Assembly: GCA_016708435.1 (NCBI GenBank)
Contig: JADJFV010000013.1
Location: 46,955 to 110,954 of the forward strand
Direction of reading: 5' to 3'
Origin: Leptospiraceae bacterium
GTDB taxonomy: Bacteria; Spirochaetota; Leptospiria; Leptospirales; Leptospiraceae
DNA length: 64,000 nucleotides
Each line of letters begins with the position of its first letter. Position 1 is the stretch's first letter. Shown here piece by piece: positions 16,402 through 25,032 of the stretch. Below the pieces are notes generated by a model, which saw only the letters and a program-made list of their open reading frames with translations, was not told where the DNA came from and ran no database searches. Both the position numbers and the translations under genes were made by a program.

Positions 16402-17259
16402 ATGATTTATATTGTAACAGCTCTCGCACAGGAAGCAATTCCTTTGATTCAGCATTTTAAATTAAAAAAAGATCTTTCGCATTCTAAATTTGATATATAC
16501 CAGAGCGATATGATTAAGCTAATTGTATCCGGCACCGGCAAATTAAAATCAGCCGTTGCAACTACGTATTTACTTTTAAAAGAGCCACCTAAAAAATCAG
16601 ACAAGATCTTGAATTTTGGAATCTGTGGCTCCGGTTTAGAAAAACACAAAAGTGGACAGATATTTTTAATTAATAAAATTGAAGACTTGAATTCGGGTAA
16701 GACGTATTATCCGGAGATACTCTTTAGTCATTTACTTCCAGAGGAAGGGATATTTACCCATGAAAAGCCAGTTATAAAAACCAAATCAAATCCAACGCCC
16801 TCTACATCTGGGCTTGTAGATATGGAAGTTTCTGGGTTTTATGAATCAGCCAATACATTTGTTCAATCGCATAATATCATTATTCTCAAAGTTGTTTCTG
16901 ATCATTTGAGTGGAGAAAAATTTACAGGTGCATTTATTCAAAGCATTGTAGAAAAAAATATTCCAAATATCATAACAGTCTTAAATCAATCACGCAAGCG
17001 TCAGGCGACAACTCCTGCTGATACTGAAGTATTGGATTCTGGAGAATATAGAATCTTTGAAGATTTGAGTGATGATTTGGGACTTAGCACAACCCAGAGA
17101 TTTCAAGTTTTAGATTTGCTAAAAGGATATAAAGTGAGAGGCGAGGGAGATCTTCAGTTCTTAAAAGAATACTCCAAGTCAAAGAAAATCACATCCAAGC
17201 AAGATACAAAAAAAGCACTCGAAGAATTGCGCCAGAAGTTAGATACCAGTGAAGACTAA
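16402..17259 (+). CDS. Nucleoside phosphorylase/MTAN-superfamily protein
   Basis: A 285-residue protein. The first 195 residues resemble the purine nucleoside phosphorylase/methylthioadenosine nucleosidase fold: TALAQEAIPLI at the start, ICGSGLEKHKSGQIFLINKI, and the substrate-binding VDMEVSGFYESA (compare DMEGAA), then KVVSDHLSG with the usual SD. A C-terminal tail of about 80 residues, rich in Lys and Glu, is an unusual addition. Hydrolysis of a purine or futalosine-like nucleoside is possible, but the exact substrate cannot be read. It sits 1 base after gpsA and 25 bases before the cyclase gene. Confidence 0.7.
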   Translation: MIYIVTALAQEAIPLIQHFKLKKDLSHSKFDIYQSDMIKLIVSGTGKLKSAVATTYLLLKEPPKKSDKILNFGICGSGLEKHKSGQIFLINKIEDLNSGKTYYPEILFSHLLPEEGIFTHEKPVIKTKSNPTPSTSGLVDMEVSGFYESANTFVQSHNIIILKVVSDHLSGEKFTGAFIQSIVEKNIPNIITVLNQSRKRQATTPADTEVLDSGEYRIFEDLSDDLGLSTTQRFQVLDLLKGYKVRGEGDLQFLKEYSKSKKITSKQDTKKALEELRQKLDTSED

Positions 17260-17284
17260 TCCAGCTTAGCCGTTAAGTGTAACT

Positions 17285-18916
17285 ATGAGCGAGATAGAAA
17301 AAAACGAAGAGTTATTTAGTGCAGAAGAAATAATTCTTCGATCAGCAATTTCCATAGCCGAAGATGAAAAGTTTCGTCAAAATCCTCTCTTAGAAGAATA
17401 TAAATCTCTCGTTGAGAATTATCGTAAACTTTTAAATCAGGATAGAAAACTAATTAAAATCAGTGATGGACTTCAAAACAAAGTCAAGAAGGCAAAGAAC
17501 GAAATTGAAAACCTAAATGAAATTTCGCGCCAAATCAGCATGTCGCTTGATTTTGATATAGTGTTTGGAAGTATCTTTGAATATTTAAAGAGTAGCTACG
17601 GGTTTGAAGGTTGTTGTCTAACACTCGTTAGCCCGGATAAAGCAAGATGCAAAAATGAAAAATTCATTTCTACTCATTTGTTTGATTCTATAGTCGAAGC
17701 TTATATTGGTGCAAGCTATTCACTCAAAACAAATTTGGGACCTATTGCAGAGTGTATCGTTAAAAATGAAATTGGAATCTATAACGAAAAAAATATATTT
17801 GAAGAGTCTGAGATAGCTCACGAAATAAAATCAGCATTTCTTATGCCAATTAGCATTGCAGGAGAAGTCATTGGTGCATTTAGTTTAATTCATCATTCTA
17901 CTATTTCTCTGAAAGGAGAAGAAAAAGAATCTCTAAAAAAATTCGCAAATCATATTTCCGTTGTAATCAAAAACTCAAAGCTCTACGAAGATTCGGAGAA
18001 GGCTAGAATCAAACAACTAGAAGAGTTTAATTTGAATTTAACGATGATCAATAAATCTCTACAAAAATTTGTGCCAAAAGACTTCATACAATTTCTAAAC
18101 AAAGAGCACATAACAGAAGTTGGACTAGGAGATTCAGTTCAGCAGGATATGTCCATTTTATTTTCGGATATACGGTCATTTACCACGATCTCCGAAACCA
18201 TGTCGCCTAAAGACAATTTTGGTTTTTTAAATTCTTATTTAAAAGTAACAGGTCCTGTGATTCGAAAGAACAAAGGCTTCATTGATAAATACATTGGCGA
18301 TGCGATCATGGCTTTGTTTCCTGACTCACCAATGAATGCAGTGGATGCAGCCATTGAAATGTTAGATGAAGTTCATAAATTAAACGTTAAGCGTCATGAG
18401 TGGGGACGAATTCCGATTCAAATAGGAATAGGAATTCATACGGGAGCTCCAATGCTTGGAATCATCGGGGAAGAAAAACGTTTTGAATTTACAGTAATTT
18501 CAGATGCAGTAAATCTTGCTTCGCGAATTGAGGGGCTAACAAAGGCTTACTCCGCTTCCATTTTGATTTCGGAAGATACACTCGTTTCGCTCAGCGATTC
18601 AACTAAATATTTGCACAGAATGGTAGACAAAGTAAAAGTGAAGGGTAAAAATAAACCTGTCATTATCTATGAGATTCTAAATGGAAATTCGGAGCGGATA
18701 ATTGAATTAAAACTCTCCACAAAGAAACAATTTGAAGATGGTGTAAATTTATATCTAGAAGAAAAATTCGATGAAGCAAGTGCCATTTTTAAAGACATCC
18801 TAAAAAAAGACCCACGCGATACAGCAGTGTCCTTATATTTAGAAAGAGCAAAGTATTATACAATGCATGGCGTTCCAGTAAATTGGGAAGGTGCCTGGAA
18901 ATTAGATAGTAAGTAA
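17285..18916 (+). CDS. GAF-domain class III adenylate/guanylate cyclase
   Basis: A 543-residue soluble signalling enzyme. An N-terminal coiled coil (about 40-85) leads to a GAF domain (about 85-235), another helical linker, a class III cyclase domain (about 280-460) and a C-terminal TPR-like tail (about 485-543). Cyclase motifs include LFSDIRSFT and IGDAIMALF with the two metal-binding Asp residues, and RFEFTVISDAVNLASRIEG with the transition-state Asn/Arg. It should convert ATP or GTP to the cyclic nucleotide under control of the GAF domain. Substrate choice is uncertain. No effector for the cyclic nucleotide is visible nearby. Confidence 0.92.
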   Translation: MSEIEKNEELFSAEEIILRSAISIAEDEKFRQNPLLEEYKSLVENYRKLLNQDRKLIKISDGLQNKVKKAKNEIENLNEISRQISMSLDFDIVFGSIFEYLKSSYGFEGCCLTLVSPDKARCKNEKFISTHLFDSIVEAYIGASYSLKTNLGPIAECIVKNEIGIYNEKNIFEESEIAHEIKSAFLMPISIAGEVIGAFSLIHHSTISLKGEEKESLKKFANHISVVIKNSKLYEDSEKARIKQLEEFNLNLTMINKSLQKFVPKDFIQFLNKEHITEVGLGDSVQQDMSILFSDIRSFTTISETMSPKDNFGFLNSYLKVTGPVIRKNKGFIDKYIGDAIMALFPDSPMNAVDAAIEMLDEVHKLNVKRHEWGRIPIQIGIGIHTGAPMLGIIGEEKRFEFTVISDAVNLASRIEGLTKAYSASILISEDTLVSLSDSTKYLHRMVDKVKVKGKNKPVIIYEILNGNSERIIELKLSTKKQFEDGVNLYLEEKFDEASAIFKDILKKDPRDTAVSLYLERAKYYTMHGVPVNWEGAWKLDSK

Positions 18917-18961
18917 TTTATTTTCTTTACAAATATGATTCTCTAATTGACGTTTACAACT

Positions 18962-19531
18962 ATGAAACGTTTAAAAGAGCAACTCATAGAGACTTACAAT
19001 CTACTCAATATCCTTTTGCATGATGAAGAAACCGAAAACAAAGTTACTACTGCTACAAAATTAATTGCTGACACTTTAAAAGAAAATCATCCATTTCTGA
19101 TTTGTGGCAACGGGGGCTCAGCTTCTGATTCCATGCATATTGCGGGAGAATTGGTTGGACGATTTCTAAAAGAAAGAAAGGCACTCAATGTAATTTGTCT
19201 TTCTTCCAACCCTGCCGTAATTACTGCCTGGGCAAACGATTATTCCTATGAAGATATTTTTGCCAGACAAGTAGAAGCCTATGCAAAGACAGGAGGAGTT
19301 CTACTTGGAATATCGACAAGTGGAAATTCTAAGAACGTAGTTCGCGCTTTTGAAATGGCAAGGTCTATGAACGTTAAGACTATTGCATTAACAGGAAAAG
19401 GTGGGGGAAAACTTTCCGGTATTTCCGATATTTTAATTGAAGTGCCTTCGAATCATACACCTCGTATTCAAGAAATGCATATCATGTTGTATCATTATAT
19501 ATGTGAGAGAGTCGAGGAGATACTTAGCTAA
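18962..19531 (+). CDS. gmhA: Sedoheptulose-7-phosphate isomerase
   Basis: A 189-residue SIS-domain enzyme that makes D-glycero-manno-heptose 7-phosphate, the first step to LPS core heptose. Motifs are ICGNGGSASDSMHIAGELVGRF, LLGISTSGNSKNVVRAFE, ALTGKGGGKLS and HTPRIQEMHIMLYH. The cytosolic enzyme is tetrameric in other bacteria. ATG 18962 is preferred to an in-frame TTG at 18947, because LKEQLIETYNLL then begins close to the expected N-terminus; neither has a strong Shine-Dalgarno. It follows the cyclase gene by 45 bases and opens the stretch of envelope genes. Confidence 0.92.
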   Translation: MKRLKEQLIETYNLLNILLHDEETENKVTTATKLIADTLKENHPFLICGNGGSASDSMHIAGELVGRFLKERKALNVICLSSNPAVITAWANDYSYEDIFARQVEAYAKTGGVLLGISTSGNSKNVVRAFEMARSMNVKTIALTGKGGGKLSGISDILIEVPSNHTPRIQEMHIMLYHYICERVEEILS

Positions 19532-19615
19532 TCTTTCTTGGATAAGTAAAAAAATATTTGACTCCATAATTTGCATGAGAGCCTAATCAAAGCTAAAAGA
19601 AGATAAATCTGTTTT

Positions 19616-20158
19616 ATGATCCAAGAAAAAATCCAATCTTCTCCCGATGTAAATGCAACTGTATTACAATGGTATGCTGTTTATACAAAGCCGCGCGGAG
19701 AAAAAAAACTCAGAGAAGCTTTAGACAAAAAAGCAATTCAAAGTTTTTTGCCATTGCTATCTGAAAAGAAAAAATGGTCGGATCGATACAAGGTTATTTC
19801 TTCTCCTCTCTTTGCTTCTTATATATTTGTAAAGATTGATTATCAGCAAGATTCCATTCGTATCTTACAAGAACCGAATTCTGTTCAGTTTGTGCATTAC
19901 AGCGGTAAGCCGGCAACGATTGAAGATGAGACAATCGAGATGATTCGGCTTTTCTTAGAAGAGTATCCGGACAAAATCAAAATTGAGCAAGAAGCAAAAC
20001 TGAGAAAGGGAAATATTTTAGAAATTAGACAGGGACCTTTTGCAGGAAGAAAGGTAACAGTAGAAAAAGTAAAAAATGATTACTATGTAGTAGTTCGTCT
20101 TCCCATGCTCAACCGAACAGTTTTAATGGAAGTAAAGAAAGAAGACTTAGCTTTATGA
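19616..20158 (+). CDS. NusG-family specialised antiterminator (RfaH/UpxY-like)
   Basis: A 180-residue protein. The NGN domain covers about residues 17-115 (WYAVYTKPRGEKKLREAL, FLPLLSEKKKW, SPLFASYIFVKID, VQFVHYSGKPA) and the KOW domain about 125-175 (KGNILEIRQGPFAGRKVTVEKV). Specialised NusG paralogues of this type ride on RNA polymerase and let it read through long operons for LPS or capsule. The short NGN and the position at the front of the surface-polysaccharide region fit that role better than housekeeping NusG, which would lie in the secE-rplK cluster. No clear ops-like pause sequence was recognised downstream. Confidence 0.88.
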   Translation: MIQEKIQSSPDVNATVLQWYAVYTKPRGEKKLREALDKKAIQSFLPLLSEKKKWSDRYKVISSPLFASYIFVKIDYQQDSIRILQEPNSVQFVHYSGKPATIEDETIEMIRLFLEEYPDKIKIEQEAKLRKGNILEIRQGPFAGRKVTVEKVKNDYYVVVRLPMLNRTVLMEVKKEDLAL

Positions 20159-20168
20159 TTCAATTCAT

Positions 20169-21164
20169 ATGAAAAAATCTAAAATATTTATTTCTACTTT
20201 TCCTTTTGGGGTTAACGATTCTACACCATTGGATTTATTAGCCAAAACGGGTTGGGAGATAACTAAGAATAACCTCGGCAGAAAAATGAAGCCAGAAGAA
20301 GTCGCAGAGTATGCAGTGGATGTAGATGGAATCATTGCAGGAACTGAGGATTTAACACCGCTTATCCACAAGAATCAAAAACTAAAAATGATAGCTAGAG
20401 TCGGAATAGGACTTGATTCAGTTCCATTAAAGCTATGCAAAGAAAAAGGAATTACGATTACCTATACTCCAGATGCAGTTACAATGGCAGTAGTAGAATT
20501 AACCATTGGACTCATGATTGATGTCACGCGTAAAGTCAATCAAGCAGATAGAGAAATTCGAAGAGGTGTCTGGTCCCGTTTTTCCGGTAAGAGACTAGGA
20601 GAGTCTGTAATTGGAATCATTGGAGCGGGAAGAGTGGGGTTAAATGTGATTCGCCTCTTGTCGGAGTTTAAACCAAAACTCATTTTAATCAATGATTTAA
20701 AGGATAAATCAGTAGAGTTGAAACGAATTTTGCAAGATAAAGGCATCGACTATCAGTTCGTTGAGAAAGAAGAGATTTATCAAAAGTCTGATATAGTATC
20801 TCTTCATTTGCCATTAACCCCAAAGACTCGAAACCTAATTACCGAAAAGGAATTAAAACTGTTTCGAAAAAATTCCTTTTTAATTAACACTGCGAGAGGA
20901 GAGCTTGTGAATGAGGATAATCTTTATTCTGCTCTTAAGAATTCACAAATAGCAGGGGCGGCGATGGATGTATTTGAAATTGAGCCGTATAAGGGAAAGT
21001 TAATTGAACTAGAAAACATTTTATTAACAGAGCATATGGGTTCTTGTTCTTATGATTGTAGATTAGCTATGGAAGCAGGAGCAGCAGCGGATTTAATTCG
21101 ATTTTTTTCCAATGAACCATTACTAAATGAAGTGCCAGAAGAAGAATACAAATACCAGGAATAA
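20169..21164 (+). CDS. D-isomer-specific 2-hydroxyacid dehydrogenase
   Basis: A 331-residue NAD-dependent dehydrogenase of the phosphoglycerate dehydrogenase (SerA)-like group. The N-terminal substrate domain has ARVGIGLDSVPL (about 78). The NAD domain has VIGIIGAGRVGLNVI (about 146), the catalytic Arg in NTARGELVNED (about 238), and the Glu-His relay ending in LTEHMGS (about 293). It lacks the C-terminal ACT regulatory domain of full-length SerA. It starts 10 bases after the NusG paralogue and is followed by a damaged FAD-oxidoreductase gene, so the two may once have acted on the same hydroxyacid. Exact substrate unknown. Confidence 0.87.
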   Translation: MKKSKIFISTFPFGVNDSTPLDLLAKTGWEITKNNLGRKMKPEEVAEYAVDVDGIIAGTEDLTPLIHKNQKLKMIARVGIGLDSVPLKLCKEKGITITYTPDAVTMAVVELTIGLMIDVTRKVNQADREIRRGVWSRFSGKRLGESVIGIIGAGRVGLNVIRLLSEFKPKLILINDLKDKSVELKRILQDKGIDYQFVEKEEIYQKSDIVSLHLPLTPKTRNLITEKELKLFRKNSFLINTARGELVNEDNLYSALKNSQIAGAAMDVFEIEPYKGKLIELENILLTEHMGSCSYDCRLAMEAGAAADLIRFFSNEPLLNEVPEEEYKYQE

Positions 21165-21176
21165 TAGAATTACAAG

Positions 21177-21184
21177 CCCCCCCC
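21177..21184 (+). repeat. Run of eight C
   Basis: Eight consecutive C residues stand 13 bases after the dehydrogenase stop in otherwise AT-rich DNA. Poly-C runs slip during replication. No open frame crosses it in any phase, so it could at most change promoter or leader spacing for the next gene. Confidence 0.6.
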
Positions 21185-21260
21185 TAGAAAGGAAAATAAT
21201 TTAGTGGATTGAAAGAATCTTGAGTTAACAATTAAAGAAACTGACATTGAGTGAGCAGGT

Positions 21261-22325
21261 GTGATCGGACTTGCTTGTGCTAGAGAACTTGCTTCTTACA
21301 AAAAAGAATTTTATATCTTAGAAAAAGAAAATCAATTTGGAACTGGAATTAGTTCTAGAAACAGCGAAGTAATCCATTCTGGAATTTATTACAATCCAGA
21401 CAGTCTGAAAACAAAACTCTGCATAGAAGGTAGAAAATTACTATATCGCTATTGCGAAGAAAAAAAAGTTTCTTACAAAAAAACAGGCAAATTGATAGTA
21501 GCCACAGACGAAAGTGAAATACCAACACTTAAAACTCTTTTTGAAAATGGAAAGCAAAATGGAGTAGACGGACTTTATTTTTGGGAAGAATCCCAAATTA
21601 AAAAAGCAGAACCGGACATACAAGCAGTAGCCGCTATTTATTGCAGGGAAACAGGAATTGTTGAAACTAAGGAGTTAATGACGGCTTACCTCGCAGACGC
21701 AGAAAATGCGAGTGGAACTTTAGTTTTAAATAAACATCCTGTGAAAATCAAACGCAATCAAAACAATTGGGAAATCTTACTTTCCGATGGAACAGAATTT
21801 ACAACGGAAAAAATAATCAATGCCTGTGGATTGGGGGCAAGAAAATTTATTCAATGTATAGAAGATTTTCCAAAAGATAAAATTCCAGATTTGAAAATGG
21901 CGAAGGGGCATTATTTTTCACTAACCAAAACTGCAAAAAAGTTTTCTCATTTAATCTATCCACTTCCGCAAATAGGTGGTCTAGGAGTTCATTTGACATT
22001 AGACCTAGCGGGTGGAGTTCGATTTGGACCTGATGTGCATTGGGTTGAAAAAGAAAATTATGAAGTTCCTGAATCTTTGCGCTCTGTGTTTTTTGAATCG
22101 GTTAAGCGTTATTTGCCCTGGATAGAGCCTGAAAATTTACAACCCGGATATGCGGGCATTCGACCCAAATTGCATGGACCAAAGGAAAAATTTGCAGACT
22201 TCAAAATTCAAACAGAAGCCGATCATGGGATGAAAGGTTTGGTCAATTTACTCGGAATTGAATCTCCCGGAATCACAGCGTCCCTTGCGATTGCAAAATT
22301 GGTCGTGGAAAATGGATTTAATTAA
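21261..22325 (+). pseudogene. L-2-hydroxyglutarate oxidase-like gene, 5' end damaged
   Basis: From GTG 21261 a 354-codon frame encodes an FAD-dependent DAO-family protein close to L-2-hydroxyglutarate dehydrogenase/oxidase (LhgO). SRNSEVIHSGIYYNPDSLK is a strong signature, and the C-terminus with PKLHGP and LLGIESPGITASLAIA is complete. The N-terminus is not: in-frame codons before the GTG read KETDIE, stop, AG, and then VIGLACAREL, as if a few bases of the FAD-binding GxGxxG segment were lost or altered. No ATG, GTG or TTG precedes that stop in frame. A protein started at the GTG would lack the first strand and most of the glycine-rich loop and should not bind FAD. Sequence error is the alternative. 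Confidence 0.75.
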
Positions 22326-22350
22326 AAAGAGAAATTGGAATTGTAGAAGA

Positions 22351-22381
22351 AGAGAGGAAGTCGACTTTCCTCTCTTTTTTT
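22351..22381. terminator. Bidirectional terminator
   Basis: AGAGAGGAA and TTCCTCTCT pair over nine positions around a GTCGAC-centred loop, followed by seven T. It stands between the convergent LhgO-like gene and the 122-residue gene and can serve both strands. Confidence 0.85.
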
Positions 22382-22390
22382 AAAGAAACA

Positions 22391-22759
22391 TCAAACAGGT
22401 GTGGTTGTATTGTTTGCTGATTCTTTTTTTTGCCTTTTGTAGTCTTTGCGAAAACTATCGAGTAGCTTCAAGACACCGGTGTCTTTGTAAAACTGTCCGG
22501 AAATAATCTTCAAAGCAGACTGAAACTTTACGTAAACCTCACGCTGAACAGAAGTCAGAGCATCTTTTTTTACTTTATACTCTGCTTCTAACTTCATAAA
22601 ATTGGCTTCCATCGTCACCAACTCCTGAGTCTTTACTTCCAATTCCGTTGGGCTAAAGCCTTCCGAAACTGTCCACTTTTTCTCTTTTGCTAGTTCAATG
22701 AACTTAAGCAACTTATCGCTGAACCCTTTTGGGGGTGCAACAAATCTTTTAGTACTCAT
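22391..22759 (-). CDS. Conserved-looking protein of unknown function
   Basis: A 122-residue, charged, mostly helical protein without signal peptide or membrane segment. A basic N-terminus with APPKGFSDKLLKFIELAKEKKW is followed by a long predicted helix (about residues 45-105) that could form a coiled coil, and a disordered Lys/Thr tail. GGAGGT lies just before the ATG, the best ribosome-binding site in this area, which supports a real gene. I do not recognise a family. It is a single gene with its own terminator and a 10-bp hairpin in its leader. Confidence 0.7.
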   Translation of the reverse strand: MSTKRFVAPPKGFSDKLLKFIELAKEKKWTVSEGFSPTELEVKTQELVTMEANFMKLEAEYKVKKDALTSVQREVYVKFQSALKIISGQFYKDTGVLKLLDSFRKDYKRQKKESANNTTTPV

Positions 22760-22774
22760 AGGTACCTCCGTAAT

Positions 22775-22804
22775 ATTTTCTCTCTTATGCGTCAGAGAGA
22801 AAAT
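22775..22804 (-). promoter_or_regulatory. Leader hairpin or operator upstream of the 122-residue gene
   Basis: ATTTTCTCTC and GAGAGAAAAT form a perfect 10-bp inverted repeat with a 10-base loop, ending 6 bases upstream of the GGAGGT ribosome-binding site of the leftward gene. It could be a repressor site or an mRNA structure that controls translation; there is no T-tract to suggest a terminator. Confidence 0.5.
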
Positions 22805-23221
22805 GAAATAAGGCTATGATAAATTGTTCTTTCAATTAAAAGCTCCTTGGCAATAAACTAGGTAAAGGCATTAAACTTGATTGCCCGTCTTATGTCTTGT
22901 ATCTTATTTGACGTATGAGTAGTAAAAAAATATTACGTAGTTATTAAAAAATTTTTTTTAATTTTTTTTCTGAAATTTAGATTTTTGAGAAAAAATTTAG
23001 ATATAAAAGTAATTGAAATACTCCCAGAACTAAATAATCTTAGACGAATCAAAAATTTTCGAAATAGGAGGAAGATTTTAGATTATAATCCATTTGAAAG
23101 CAGAAAAATGGAAAAAGAAAGAGCAGTGGAGTAAAATTTAACTCAAAAATTGTTCTTATAGCTCAAAAATTGATTTTTTAGGTTTTAAATTGAAATACTA
23201 AGATTTGCAAGCAGTGTTAGA
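22805..23221. other. AT-rich intergenic region
   Basis: About 420 bases between two leftward genes, with long A/T runs around 22940-22990. The only open stretch is a 49-codon frame 22985-23134 (TTG start, charged product ending MEKERAVE) that lacks a Shine-Dalgarno; it may be the tail of a lost gene. I see no RNA gene or mobile-element end. Confidence 0.5.
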
Positions 23222-24781
23222 TTATATCTTTTCCCATTCATAATTTGTGATATTTTTATTATCTTTTGAAAACTCGACCCCTACTAAATAAATGGAAAGA
23301 GGGTTATCACTGTTTAGAAAGCCGCTCGATTTAAGGTATTTTTCGTAGTATCTGCGCTCTTTGATTTGTGCTAGGGCAGATCCTGCTTCCGAAATTTCGA
23401 TTACTTTGAATTCAAAAACATAAACATTGTTTTCTAAAAAAACTGTTAAATCCACTTGACCATGATTGGTTACATCCTCAGCTCTTACATCTAATCCCAA
23501 AGCTGTGAAGTAGCAATAAAAAATGGATGCATAGTATCCTTCATAATTTGCCAGTTGGTTTTTACGATACCAGTCGTGAGGGATCGAAGCAAAGAAAGAA
23601 TGAAAGACATCCTTCATTTTTGATAATTCTGATTTTTGTAAAATTTGAAATAATTCTGATTTTACGTTTACTATTTTCTTGTTTTCCGTAAGAAATTTCA
23701 GTATGACTTCTGTAAGGCTTGCCTTGACTTCAAGGTTTGGATATTTCAAAAGGTAATGGATTTGACTGCCAACCTTGAACTTTTCTGCAATCGTTAAGTA
23801 TCCTGTCTGAAAAAGTAGGGCTTCCAATTCAATATTATCAACGTCAAATGCACCTAGGCTTTCTTCGGAAATTTTCACGTTTTCGATTTCTACAGAGTTA
23901 TATTTATATTCCCGAATCAGATGAATTAAAAAGGAAGAATTTCCAGTTTCAAACCAATAGTTGTGATATTCTTTTCTATCTAAAAATAAAAGTATATCAA
24001 AAGGATTATATACTTTATCTCCTAAAAAATTATATCCGTTGTACCAAAGTCTTAATTCATCGCGATTTACGTTGAATAACCTCTCATTGAAAATGGACAG
24101 CTCTTCTTCTGTGTAGCCGCAAATCGTAGCATATCGCTCGTCCAAAGTTATATCTTGTAGATTATTTAATCCACTAAACAGATTTACTTTTGAAAACTTA
24201 GATACACCGGTGATGAAAACAAACTTGTTAAAGGCATCTGCTCCCTTAATCGCGGAATAAAGATTGCGAAGTCCATCTCTCATTTCCCTTGCAATTTCTT
24301 TTTCAGTAATATTATCCAAAATAGGCTTATCATATTCATCGATTAGGATTACCACTTTCTCTGAATACTTCTTCTGCAAATTTCGAATCAACTCTTCTAA
24401 GTTTCCAGAAATGCTTTGTGTTTTAAACGGATCGAGTTCGTAAGTTTCCAGATGAAAAAATAAAATATCTGAAATCTTTTTTTCTAGTTCTTCTTTGCTT
24501 TTTAAAACTCCGCTACCAAAATCGATTCGAACCACAGGATGCTTCTTAGACCAGTCCCAATTCTTTTCTAGATAGAGTCCTTCGAAGAGTGTTTTATTTC
24601 CTAAAAATGCTTCCCGTAAAGTATCCAAAAAAAGACTTTTTCCGAATCGTCGAGGACGAGATAAAAAAAAGTATGTTCCAGAATTCACTAACTCGAAGAG
24701 GTTTCTTGTTTTGTCAATGTAGCAATAATCCTCTGTTCGAATTTTGGAAAATGTCTGAATTCCAATGGGAAGCTTTTTCAT
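23222..24781 (-). CDS. AAA-ATPase-like protein with PD-(D/E)XK nuclease domain
   Basis: A 519-residue protein of the common family that joins a predicted AAA-ATPase (PF09820 type) to a C-terminal PD-(D/E)XK nuclease-like domain (PF08011 type). The N-terminus has LPIGIQTFSKIRTEDYCYIDKT and the P-loop-like FLSRPRRFGKSLFLDTL; VVILIDEYDKPILDNI is the Walker B region. The C-terminal part has GQVDLTVFLENNVYVFEFKVIE, which holds the D...ExK nuclease signature. These proteins are often repeated within genomes and their biological role is unclear; defence or mobile-element functions have been suggested. It is a single leftward gene next to the start of the polysaccharide locus. Confidence 0.92.
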   Translation of the reverse strand: MKKLPIGIQTFSKIRTEDYCYIDKTRNLFELVNSGTYFFLSRPRRFGKSLFLDTLREAFLGNKTLFEGLYLEKNWDWSKKHPVVRIDFGSGVLKSKEELEKKISDILFFHLETYELDPFKTQSISGNLEELIRNLQKKYSEKVVILIDEYDKPILDNITEKEIAREMRDGLRNLYSAIKGADAFNKFVFITGVSKFSKVNLFSGLNNLQDITLDERYATICGYTEEELSIFNERLFNVNRDELRLWYNGYNFLGDKVYNPFDILLFLDRKEYHNYWFETGNSSFLIHLIREYKYNSVEIENVKISEESLGAFDVDNIELEALLFQTGYLTIAEKFKVGSQIHYLLKYPNLEVKASLTEVILKFLTENKKIVNVKSELFQILQKSELSKMKDVFHSFFASIPHDWYRKNQLANYEGYYASIFYCYFTALGLDVRAEDVTNHGQVDLTVFLENNVYVFEFKVIEISEAGSALAQIKERRYYEKYLKSSGFLNSDNPLSIYLVGVEFSKDNKNITNYEWEKI

Positions 24782-24904
24782 ATTGTGAGCATTGTATAGA
24801 GAATGGAATTGTCAAGGACAAAGAAACCTAGATGCTATCAACGAAAGGGAGGAGAGGCAAGAGTCTTGAAAAAAACTTGCCAAATAGGATTGTCCATTTT
24901 TTAC

Positions 24905-24940
24905 TGTTCAGTAATTGAACATATCCTTAAAAAAGATATG
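24905..24940. promoter_or_regulatory. Paired inverted repeats before the MarR gene
   Basis: TGTTCA-N5-TGAACA (24905-24921) is followed at once by CATATC-N9-GATATG (24920-24940), sharing two bases. They lie about 95 bases upstream of the MarR-type start. Palindromes of this kind are usual MarR-family operators, so autoregulation or control of the whole locus is plausible. Confidence 0.5.
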
Positions 24941-25032
24941 TGACTCACGCGGCGAAGCTATGTAAATGGCCAAATTTTGAAGGTTTTTCACAAGCTTGCA
25001 CCGAGTTCGATCCAAATCTTTCCCATAAATCC

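Noticed and set aside
21177..21184. Phase-variable coding switch at the C8 run
   Set aside because: Stops follow in every frame before the LhgO-like frame, so a change in C number cannot restore or remove the protein.
24940..25032. N-terminal extension of the MarR protein
   Set aside because: It begins in a palindrome, and relatives start at the MLSDDIR segment, ATG 25033.
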